The notes below the pieces were generated by a model, which worked only from the letters and a program-made list of their open reading frames with translations, had not been told where the DNA came from and made no database searches. Made by a program: the position numbers and the translations under genes. A DNA stretch of 64,000 bases from Henricia sp. BOLD:AAB3569 (lineage: Eukaryota; Echinodermata; Asteroidea; Spinulosida; Echinasteridae). The stretch covers positions 1,426,001 to 1,490,000 of the forward strand of contig JBBELK010000060.1 of NCBI GenBank assembly GCA_037783545.1. Reading direction: 5' to 3'. This document shows positions 25,101 to 37,100 of this stretch, one piece after another (position 1 is the first letter of the stretch; the number at the start of each line of letters is the position of its first letter).

Positions 25101-28100
25101 ATCTATTGTCACATCATTTAAATATGAAAACCTGCCCTCTGTCATGGCCGCCATGCATAAGGTCTATTGTGATCAACTTCTCAACTCTAACCTTAATTTC
25201 GGATGGTCCAGCTTTAAAATGCATAGAGTAATGTGCGAGGTATTCCAGGTACCGTACAGACTTTCGCGCCGGCTAACCTGTACCGGACATCGATATATAT
25301 ATATATACACTGGATGAAGTATGCAATAGCAGTTGGCTATACGAGAATTGAAGCCACGCGCCGGCCGCCATTGTACCCCACGAACAATGCTTGGCCTAGA
25401 CTGCACCCTGGTCCATGCAATCGCTTGCATTCCACTTAACACATGTAGACCATGATGTAGACTAGTGAGCTAGGACAGTATGACCAGTCTAGGCAAGGTA
25501 TTGTATTTGGTGGGGTACAATGGCGGACGGTGGCCTAAATTTTAGACGTCGTTGTTTCATCCAGTGTATATATATCGATGTGCACCACCCGCAGCAGCCC
25601 GATTTGCAGGTAGTCTGGTGCTTGACTCTCGTATGTGCAAGCGCCATAGCGCAGAGGCATGACTCTGGGATTTGTGTAAATCTTCACGCAACTGGCTTAT
25701 TCCGTTGGATAACGGACACTCTAACCTTAAAGTTTCCACAGACATATTTGTCTTGGTCAGAATCATTCAGTAGTTTTGCAATCGTATGGATTTAACATAC
25801 TTTTTAAGGACACCCTGTATAATACTGTTTATTAAGACTCGCCTTTGGTAGAAAGACCAAACACAGCACAGTCGTCGTCGCAAGGATAACGGCCCCGCTT
25901 ACAATGCCGTACATTATATTGACATCATCACTGTGCAATACCGATACAGGGATGGTGATTGCTACCGCCAACGTCACAACGTACACAGACATTGCAAGGT
26001 ATTTACCTGTTTCAAAAAGATAACTTGAGAAATTAATTTAACTTGCGCCGGGGCATTTTATGGAACTGGTTTTATTAGGGACACAACCAAAGGTTCCTTC
26101 TGTGTCATTAAGGCCCTCCTTTGCACCCCGGTGTTACCGGAACAGAAAACAATCGCACTGCAAACTTCTTAAAGGTCAGACAAAACCTTCACTTACTATC
26201 GTTCAACTCTGCCACTGCGATTTGCCTCGTCTCCCACGACAAAAAGATCCCAAATGCCAGCAATACACCCTTAGTCACGTACAAAGCTGCAATAAAGTAA
26301 ATGTCGTGTTGGCACCAACAGAACTGTCGAACAGGGATGGTGAATACTTCTTTCCCGGGCTGACTTGTGTCCTCCTGTATCACGAAAATTCACGAGAGAT
26401 TTCGTTTACTTGTTGGTTTAATAACTTCTACAGTTAGTACCATGAGCTTCTTGGACAGGTAAACGACATATCTCTGGTATGTAAATAAACACCTCAACAA
26501 AAGTAAGTTCCCCCCTAAACAATTGATTATATCTCCCAAAGTAAATTTCGGAATTACACGAAATTTGGTGTGAATGATTAGTGCAATGTATGGAACGTGT
26601 ATTTCAAGTGATGGGTCTTATGTCATGCATGAATGAGCAGCATTTAAAGGTGAAATTGACACTTTTCACAAATTGCAAAATGCAGTCAACAATTCCCTTA
26701 TTCGTTTCACACATGACACTCCAAAACTTGCCCCAGATGCTGCAGGAGTGGATTACCCTCCCGCAGCGGAGGATCACCCGTCTCATCAACACAATATGCG
26801 TGATCGATGTTACCATGTGTTACAAAATCATGGTGGTTACACAAGATACTGAGGTCCAAAATTGTACTTGTCATGGGTGAAAGGAATTGGGAATAATTTG
26901 ACTGCATTTTGCAATTTTTGAAAAGTGTCCATTTCACCTTTAAATGCTGCTCATTCATGCATAACATTAGGTATGGACCCACGACTTGAAATACACATGC
27001 CATGCATTGCACTAATTATTCACACCAAGTTTCGTGTAATTCCGAAATTTACTTTGGGAGATATAATCAATTGTTTAGGGGGAACTTAGTTTTGTTGAGG
27101 TGTTTATATATAGCAATGTCTTAATATTCATTGGACATATACATTCCAGTGCGCATTAAGTTATAGGTGATATAGGCTACAGCTTTTTTTTTTGAAGATT
27201 TTCGAAAATATTTGGGGGTTACAGCTATTACTGTTACATGTACCTTCAAAAGATTCTCAAGTGTTGATGTTCATAAATGTTGCATAACAAAAATACATCT
27301 CATCCTACTGTGGATGAATACATGTAGATGTACACATTTACAAAGTTTATACACATTGAAAGATGGTTGACACCCGGACGTGGAGTGAACACCAACTGGC
27401 TTGAATCAGTCCATATCCAAAGGGGAAAACATGCGGATTGATTACATATTTTATTTGGTTCCATGTCATTTTTTGTAGTGACGAGACACCACACCAGATC
27501 CTGCACTTGGCAAAATGGAGTTATTAATTTTTTTTTAAATGGTTGTTTGAAGGTTTATAGAGACAAATCCTATAAATCCGAACTGTAAGACCGATTGTAA
27601 ATCATCACAAATCAGGTCACCCTATGAGTGAGTGAGTGCATACATTCAAGTCTTATAAAGGCCACTATAGAGCTTCTGCACCAGCGGCCATGTCAGGGGG
27701 CAGGTTTTCTTATTTAAATGATGTATCAATAGAACTACTAAGCACCTACTCTAAAGCATGACACATGGTAACAATGTGACTGCCCCCTGTAGTGGCCGCC
27801 GTGCAAAGGCTCTATTGGTACTTGATTGCCACGAAAATGCAACCTACCAGGGGCGGATCCAGGATTTTGAAAAGGGGGGGGGGGGGGGCGTGACATTTTT
27901 AAGCATGAAATGCTGATGACAATGAAATAGCGAGCGCGTAGCGCGAAGCCCTAACGGCTTCTAGATGGATTATAGAAGCTCTGTGGTGCGATCTGGGGCA
28001 ATTTTTAACCACTTTAAGCAGGAAAAGTGTGCACAAAAAGTGGATTTTCTTTTTGAAAAAGGGGGGGGGGGGCGTGCGGTCCCCACGCCCCCCCCCCCCC

Positions 28101-31100
28101 CAACCCCCCACTGGATCCGCCCCTGCCTACGTGTTTTCCCGCGATTGCAAATCGTGCAAGTAAATTTGTATCGTCAAAATTACAAGCACATTTCGCATGC
28201 GTTCGGGCGTGCAGTTCTCGTTACTTGGGAGTAATGCGTGCGCATTGCACTCGGGTCACATAACGCGAACGGCAAATCCGCAGTCCGCGTGCGCGAATGG
28301 CAATCAGTGAAGATGGACGTCTCTTGCCATCACTGCACAACAAAATGCCGTTTCATTGCTCACAAGAAACTGAGGAAATACAGGCCGTAAGTCGTGAGAA
28401 CCTTTGATGCCGTCTAAAACAAACCTTAGTGAGTTATTGTTTCAGTTATTGAGTTGACACGTTGAGCAAATTCACAAAAAATCCCACCCATATTCCACCA
28501 TCTTCGTACAAATCACATGACACTTGACAGGAGTACGAGCACACTCCCCATTTGTTGGGGAGTAGTGAGAGCATACTCTCACTGACCCGAGTGTCGTTAT
28601 TCTTGCCGTTCACGCGCGCAGGATTATAACTCGTGTTAACACGAGTACACGCCCGAACGCAGCCATACTGTACGTCCACAGCAGAGACATGTGCAGCAGT
28701 TTATTATTGTGATTGCAGTGATTTCACTTGGAAGTCCGGGTGTGTTAAACCCATAACACCCGTGTATTTCCGTGTATAGACCGTGTACGTTGACCTCGAG
28801 AACGTGCGGGACTCCGCGAGACTCGTCGACTTCCGGAGACCTCGTATAGACCACGTGCAGCGACCTTTTTCGGTACCATTTTGACACCACGTCAAAATTA
28901 GCAGTTTCACCTACCGATTCGGGGTCCACTGTAAAAATTCTTAAAATCCCATTTATTACTTGTGAGAAAAGTTAATTAAGCAAAAAGTTAATAAATTTTT
29001 TAATCTGACCTTTTATTTCCGTCTCTGGGATAAACTGGTAACCCTACACGTAATATAAAAGCCATATAGCCGTGACAGGGCGTCGCTGGTAGTCCACAGG
29101 TGGCACGAATACTTTGGCGCAGTGTAGTTGGCGCGAATAATGTGCATTATGGCCGTTTTCAAAAGTTCTTGATTCGGCTTCAGACGGTCTGTACGATTTC
29201 CGTCTTCACCATGAGTACTTTATTTGTTTGGGTTTTTGATGGTGGTTTTATCTACTCTCAACAGAAGTGAACGTTCAAGTTGTCGTTCAAACCAGGCAGG
29301 TATTTGTTTAGCCACGTTAATATTTCTGAGATGCAACAAGGCTGAGCTTGCCTTTCGTAAAGGTAGTTGCATACCGAAAAAAAGGTCAAACATTTGTTTG
29401 TGACAAACTCGGACAACATTTTCTTGATTTTATTTAATGAATCGATAGATTTTAAGGTGTTTTTTCTTATTTATTGGTGTTTGGGCGGTTACAAACGCGG
29501 TACGGTAAAGTGATAATTCAAAGAAGATCGCCACCCCATTGCCATTCCCTGACTGGTCTCCGGAAGTGTGACCCGAAACGAGACTTACATTTACTTTCTA
29601 CAAATGCAAAATGCAAATGACCTACCACTGCATCCATTTGTTCCCTCTGAACGATGACGCAATCTAAAGTAAGCAGGATGATAATGATGCCGATGTCCGC
29701 TGCTACCGGAACACAAGCCCACGTGATCAATATTCTGTCCGGTAACTCCTGTAGAATGCAGGGTTGTAGTCGAGTCCATCACGAGTCCTCACAAGCCTTC
29801 ACAAGTCCACCACAAGTCCCTGGGTCTTAATTCAAGTAACAAGCTATTCAAATGAACTCTAACAAAGACATTATGTTGTGCGTGTTCATCCTTTGCTTCT
29901 TGTTACTTGACCTTTGGCGGACTTGTGCGGGACTTGTCATAGACTTGTGATTTTATCGGCTCTGGACTTGCGATAGACTTAGACTCGACTACAACCCTAG
30001 TAGAATGTTACACATTTAGAGTCATCATACATTTGTAAAACTTAAGTAGGCCTACGTTGACGCTCGGTGCTGCGCCCCAGGACCATCGAATAAGAAACTG
30101 CGAGTCGCATTACATCACATCACATCATGCACCAAGATTTTGCACGACCTCTCAAAAACGTTTTCAAAAGCCAGTATATGAGCTTTAAGCTGGCGTTCTA
30201 TATATCAGAAGTGAGTTGTATCGTGTATTCGCAATGCTGGGGCAGAGTAGTCGAGTACATCAAGGAAGTGTCGTCTAATAAAAGTTAAGATCACAAAGAG
30301 AATCAAAAAATTCCTCTGCATCAAGAACTGTACAGTGTACATCAGATAAACTTGGTTTGAAGATAATCACTTCATTTGACTTTATAAAATACTTATGGCT
30401 TTTGAAATGATGAAGTATTCGGAAAGTACTCGGCGAGTATTTTTCATGATTTAGGTCTTCCTACATTGCTTACATTGATCTAATCCACAGAAACATCGGC
30501 ATGAAGTCAATGTTCTAAGACTATATAACAAGCTTCAGACTTGATAGTGCACATATAGACTTGACCAGAGGGAAATTACATGGTATACCGGTACGTGAAA
30601 AGTACTCGACTGCAACTGCATTGGGGACATTGAACAATAGGGAACAATAGTGTCCACGATTGTCAAAATATCCATGATTGAAAATCATGTACAATAGATT
30701 AAGGTAGCTAAAAAAGCCCGAAGCGGAACAATGGGAGGTCCACGATTTATGGCATGTGTTTACAAACGTGTGAGTGGTCCACAATTACAAAATGGGAGAA
30801 AAGCGCTTAGAAAGTCAACTCTAAATCTATTAGCCTAATAAGATTTTCATATTTTTTAGCTCAACCGCAACTCTATTTTTCTAATTATAGTTCTTATGGG
30901 TTTCCTCACGCTTACGAGTGACAGTGCAATGAGCACTATTGAGGAATCCTTGGTATGAATACCAGAAAGAAATAATAATAATAATAATAATAATAATACG
31001 TACAACTTTTTTGAACTGAGTCACAGCCTTTGTAAAGATGCAATGGATCCGAAACGTCTTCATGAAGAGAGTCCCGAAAGCCAGTGAAAATCCCACGCAG

Positions 31101-34100
31101 AGAAGAAACCTTGAAACCTTTGAAGACGAAATAAGAGTAAATGACAATGAAACGCGTGGTGGCACTAGCACGCAAACCGATTCGCGTATTTTTTTTCGAA
31201 GATGTGATATTAAGCATTGAGTATTTTATCTGCTTCTGAATTGGTTGAAATGAATATTGATATTCTCTATATAGCGCCCTCGCGTTGAAACGTAGGACCG
31301 TCAAGCAAGAGTTGCAATTTGCTCGTACCCACCAACCATACTGGGCGCTGGGACGGGCTAATCTGTTTGCGCCCTCATTGGCCAAAATTATAAACGACAC
31401 GTGACCACAAAGTCACGTATTTTTCTTGTAAACGGATGTAAAAACAATTTGTCATGCACTGCAAAAACAGTGGTGTTAAATTAATACCAGTGGTATTGTA
31501 TTATATAGATACCAAGTCTGGTGTTAAAATGTAACACTATGGGTGTTAGTTTTTATTCCTCGTTTGGAATAAATGCATTATTTTTAACACCCTAGGTGTT
31601 AAAACTAATACTTGTGGTGTTAAAACTTAACAGCAGACTTTATATATATTAATTCAACACCAGTTTTTGCAGTGTGCAGACGAGGCAGGTCCTGCACACG
31701 GTACACTTATTTTATTCGTAAATTTGATTTTTGCACTTGATATGTAAGCGTTAACGTACTATTTACTAATTATTCGTCTGGCAGCAAGCAACCCACGTGT
31801 TTCCTTCACGGAAATCTGTGAAGGCACATTAGCACGTCCAAGCGCTCTGTAAGGCGCTGGGTACGAGCGAAGAGTTGCAAGTTCGTTTTGGCTTTGAGTA
31901 ATTTTTTCATTAATTGAGGCAAGAGTGTGGAGGTACATCGAAAAACTGCATTAGAACGCAACATAAGTATGTGGTTAGACCTATCGGGAGCATTGTCACC
32001 TTGGGGCGGTCGGGTTGGCGTACGGGTTCTTTCACCTCTGGCGTCCCGGGTTCGAATCCGGGGCGTGTATGTGGGTTGGGTTTGCAGTCCCTACTTGACC
32101 GCGTGGGTTTTCCCCTGGGGCATTTCTCTGGGGGTTTTCCTCCCACTTCTAAAACTGCAACTCCTTCTTCGTCATCTCAAGTTGATAATATAGTATAGTT
32201 AAAGCTAAAACCGTATAGTTGATGGCATAATAAAGGGCCTTAGTTGCCGAAGATGCCATAAAATATACAACAACAACAACAACAACAACAATGTCACCTT
32301 AACCCACCTACGGAAACAAATGTACAACCTATCCGTGATGTGCATTGTTTACGTCATGTTGGAGTTATAATTTGAATAACCCAGACCCAGGCAAATTTAC
32401 CCAGACCTGTTTTATTCATTAGCCTAGTGTATTATCACCACGAACGTGATTTTAAAGGTTTGGTTTAGTTTAAAAGTTTGCTTTATTTATCAACAGCATG
32501 AGCAACGCGTTTAATAACCAAGAACGTTTATGTTCTAAAAGTTATTCCTACTCACGTGGCAAAGTATGATCACTCCAGTGTCTGAAATTTTCAGGGAATC
32601 GACGCTGTTGACAAAAACGAAACAGTACAACAGTAGTCCCCCCAGCGCCGTCAAGTTGTTAATCTTTGGACTTGATATCTTAATAGCTCTACGGGTAAAA
32701 CAAAAACACGAAAGAAACAGTTTCAGGAGGGAATTTACTCACGAACACCCCACTGCTGAAATGTACCATTTAAAGGGTAAATAGCCAAGAAACAAAAGAT
32801 ACATGTCTGTTATGCTACGTTTACACCATGTCCCCGGCAGTCCCGGCGCCCCAGTTTGAACTTTTATTGTGGAACTTTTATTGTCTTTTTATTACTTTGG
32901 CTCGACTCGGCCCTAGTAGGGCCGGTGTGTTGCGTTCTACCACGGTGCGTTACGTCCCGGTACGGAAAGCGTGGCGCGCCGTGCCGGTTCCGGGCCGTGA
33001 GGCGGACGGCGCGCCCTGGAACTGGGACGGCGCGCTACGTTTCAAGCGCCGTTCCACTACGGATGGGTCCACGTCCCAGGCCGGCCTGGTAAGTTCTGAT
33101 GCGGTGCCTCACGTCCGTCCCGTTCGTGTCACGTTTGTTGTCCTGGCCCAATACGTTCTACTCCCGTCACACCGGAGGCGCGGTGCCACTGCGGTGCTTG
33201 TACGGCATAAACCGCAGTGGCACCGCCATGATCGCCGTGGTTCCGCAGTGGTTTCGCCATTGATCGCCGTAGCACCGCGGAAAACTGTCAAAACCGCGGA
33301 CCTTCGCGGTGGCACGGCGGAAACTTTGAACATGTTCAAAACTTCCGCAGTGCCACCGCGGGTTGGGCCAATCCGCAGTGGGATCGCCGCGGCACCGCCA
33401 TGACCGCCGTGGGACCGTACAAGGACCGCAGTAGCACCTCCATCACCGCCGTGCCTCCGCAGTACAACCGCCGTGCAATCGCCGAAAAAGTAGACTGGCG
33501 ACCCTACGGCGATCCCGTGGCGGTTCTACTGCGGTTATGGCGGTGCTACCACGGTGCTACCACGGGAGCACTGCGGGTATGGGGGTGCCACTGCGGAGCC
33601 AGGGAGGGATTTTAGAGAATTTGGCGATCTTACTGCGGTGCCACTGCGTTCCTACGTCGGTGCCGGCGGTGTTATTGAGGTGCTTGTACGGCAATGGCGT
33701 TTCCACTCAGGTTGCACTGAGGTGCTTGCACGGTGCTACTGCGGGCATATTTTGTAGTCATTTTGACGTCATGGAGCCGCCCCGCTGCCGCAGCGCCACC
33801 GCAGTAGCACCGCTAGCCCCGCAGTAGCACCTCACTGGCCCCGCAGTGCTGCCGCCAACACCGCAGTCCTGCCGCCAATGATCGCCGTGGCACCGCCATC
33901 AAACCGCAGTGGTAACTCAATGGGATCACCATGTCCGCAGAGACACACTACCGTGGTTCCGCCGTGATTCCGCCCTGGTTCCGCAGTAGCACCGCGAAGA
34001 AAAACACATGTGTGACGGGTAGGGGAAAACTATGAAAAACTACTGGCGGTGTCACTACGTTGATGGCGGTTTTGACCAAAAACCGTAGTGGCACCGCCAA

Positions 34101-37100
34101 TCCGGTCTGACGGGGGTATTACCGACGGTGTGCGAGGGTCTGCTGCGGCGCCCTGCGACTGAACGTGGCAGCTGTTACGTTTCACGCCCCGGTGGTCACC
34201 CGGTGGGCTCCCGGTGAGCCCCGGTGGGTATAAATAGTGCGCTCCATAACTTTATTTTCACTTCGTCCTGGAGCGCGACGCAGTGAGGCGTAACTGGCCG
34301 TGAGCAACAACCGTCACACACCTTGGCGCACCGCAGTTCACCAGGCCGCATTCACACCATGCTGTGGCCACTACCGTGACGGGCCCTGGCAGACCGTGGG
34401 GTGCCGGGCTTCCAAACGTGGCGGAGCGCGAGGCACCGGCCGCGATCAGAGGTCCCCGGCACCCCACGGTGCCACACCCCGGTGAGTCAAGGCACACTGC
34501 GGTCCGTCACGCCATGTGACGGAAGCCCCGTCCCACTGCGGCCCAGGACGATTCTCATTAGTGCCGGGACTGCCGGGGCAAAAATTTTGACAGAGCTGCT
34601 CACTGGCCGGTCACCGGCCGGTGGCAAGGGTGGGCTACGGTCATTCACGTTTCGCCACCCCCGGTCCCCGACGCTCCCCGACGTCCATCCCGGTGCCCCT
34701 CTACCGGGGCGCCGGGACTGCCGGGGACGTGGTGTAAACGTAGCATAAGTATTTTGATAATCCAGCTTGTGGAACTTGGCTCGATTCTACTCAGCACCGT
34801 AATTTTTCTATACACCCCATAATACGCACTTGTCTGTTTGGCTTTTTTTTTCTTACTCTTGCAGGGGTGGTTTTATTTCACGTGGAAATTGGTAAATATA
34901 AGTCCTACCGGCATAACATTTAACAGAATTGAAAAAAAATAAGAGGTCAAGGAGTTTTTTGAGGCTTTTATCCCGAGACGCAAAGGGCAGTCAGAATTGG
35001 TTCTGTGGGACCCCGATTTGGTGGTGTGCATCTTTAGACCCCATGACGCCACACTACTACTGGGTCATTCCACGAGGTTGGGTACACAAAGTGTGACATA
35101 TACCAGATCTTAACTATGAGTAACATTCCATCCCAGCTACTTTAGTAAGTACATTTATTTCATAAAGAAACACATGTTACACTACAATAGAAGTATTTAC
35201 ATCACATTGTAACAAAACTACAGACCTCCAAAATGTACTCGTAGTGTTAAACATATGTGGTGTCCATGTTGCGTAGGTAAGACAAATATTTCATGATCTG
35301 TGAGAGATTGGTCAGTGAAAACAACATGATTATATTGGGACACCTAGCCATATTCAGTACAACAAATATTTCACCAGATAAATAATTATCCAGTCTTTAA
35401 ATAAAGGAACATGTACCGACGCGACATGGACGCCGTTGTTATTTTATATACCCAACCTCATGGAATGACCCTAATAGTCCATTGGCTGAAATTTTGCTGG
35501 TTTGTGCTCTAAACCTATAAAGGCTCTTATTGGTAAACCAAGGACAATAGCTGGATCTTTCATCAATCCTAAACTTTGAACGAATATATACTTTTATCAA
35601 AGCAATGCCAATTTCATGAGTTCATTTCAATTTGAATGTAAAATTAAAGTGGTGCAAATATAGCTGTAGGCCTATGTAGGAAAACGTGACTTCGGGAGGA
35701 ATTATCTTATAAAAATTATAATTCAAATTCAATTTACGCACTCGTAATCCGCAATTAGGTTTGGAGGTCACATACAATACCTTCTATTCCGATATCGCAC
35801 ATTGATGTAGATGAAACACACAGCGATTGCGACCCCCACTGTGTTTGTTGCTAGGACAACAGTGCGGAGACTGCGAGATACAAGAATGACTTGCTCACGG
35901 TATGTCTTTCCATCTACCGGTGGGCTGTCCCCTGGATGAGACGAACATTATAGTTAAACATTTCACGACAAGTAGCATTTTGCGTGTTTGACATGAATGG
36001 TATCTGGTGTAATGACGTGTTTCCTTTCACATCATGCTCACTTAGTATCCACTTGGACAGACTAAATTTATGTTAGCAACATGTGGTGCACGCGGCAGGT
36101 TTGAAGTACAGATAAACACCGTGTTCACATAGGAGAGAATGGCATAAAGCAACCATACTATTGGCTGCTAGGCACTGGCGTGCTCCACGTAGCAACAACA
36201 ACGTAGTATGTGACTTTCTAAACTGCACCTCTGTTTGAATCTGAAGAATTAGGGGCGGCAGCCGTTGTGCAAAATGTTACGCGTGAAAGGCAAAAAGGAT
36301 TATACTATATCATATTTTGTTAATTAAGGCGTATAACTATGGACCTAACAATTCGTTTTCCTGCGGGAATAATATAGGCCTATACGAGTGTTTTTAATAC
36401 TGGAGAAAATGTTAACCAGGATCATATCTTTGTACAAGGGCTTTTATCATATCTCTCAAAACAAAATAAATATCTTCAGTTTTGAGGAGATGACTTCAGC
36501 TCAAGAACGGCAACAAATAGTGATAACAAATCTTTCTGAAAAACCTGTGTACAAATTTCTCATAAAACGTACGTATTCAAGACAATAGTTACATTTTTTA
36601 TGTCCCTCTTACCTTTGATAATATGAGAACTTTGTACACAGGGTTTTCAGAAAGATATGTTATTCCACCTTTTGTTGCAATTCAAGGGCTGAATGTATCT
36701 CTTTAAAACTATACCTGAAGGCATTTCCTTCATTTTGTGTCTTTCCTCTTTTCACAGCTTAAATTAATGACGAAAAAAATTAGATCTTTCACACTGGCTT
36801 TGCTCGCACGAAACAAAGTTGTATATAAGCATTTTATTTTTTTCCAGGACAATGAAATTAGATTACAAAAAAAATGTGTTATCGTTGTATGCCTTAAAGT
36901 TGCATTGCCCGTGTTTCGGTGAAAGGATTAAAAAAATTAATTTACACAAGCGAACGAATTAATTTAGAAAGCTTACGTGTCTCTGTAACGAAAAATATCA
37001 AAAACTTAAATTTCCGACGTCGGGAATTGGAGATACAAGCCTTTTTCTTGAAACGTGCTTCACATGTTGTACATGTGCGCGTATACGCTCATATGTACAT

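Noticed and set aside
30936-31400. 154-codon minus-strand frame as a separate gene
   Set aside because: It overlaps receptor B exon 12 in another frame and runs through the (AAT)n repeat as a Tyr run; the TM3 reading frame has the homology.
32828-33403. Open frame of 191 codons, the longest in the window
   Set aside because: It lies wholly within the GC-rich foldback element, is rich in Arg/Ala/Pro/Val from CCGC and GGTG words, and has no homology. Other frames there are open as well, so it reflects composition.
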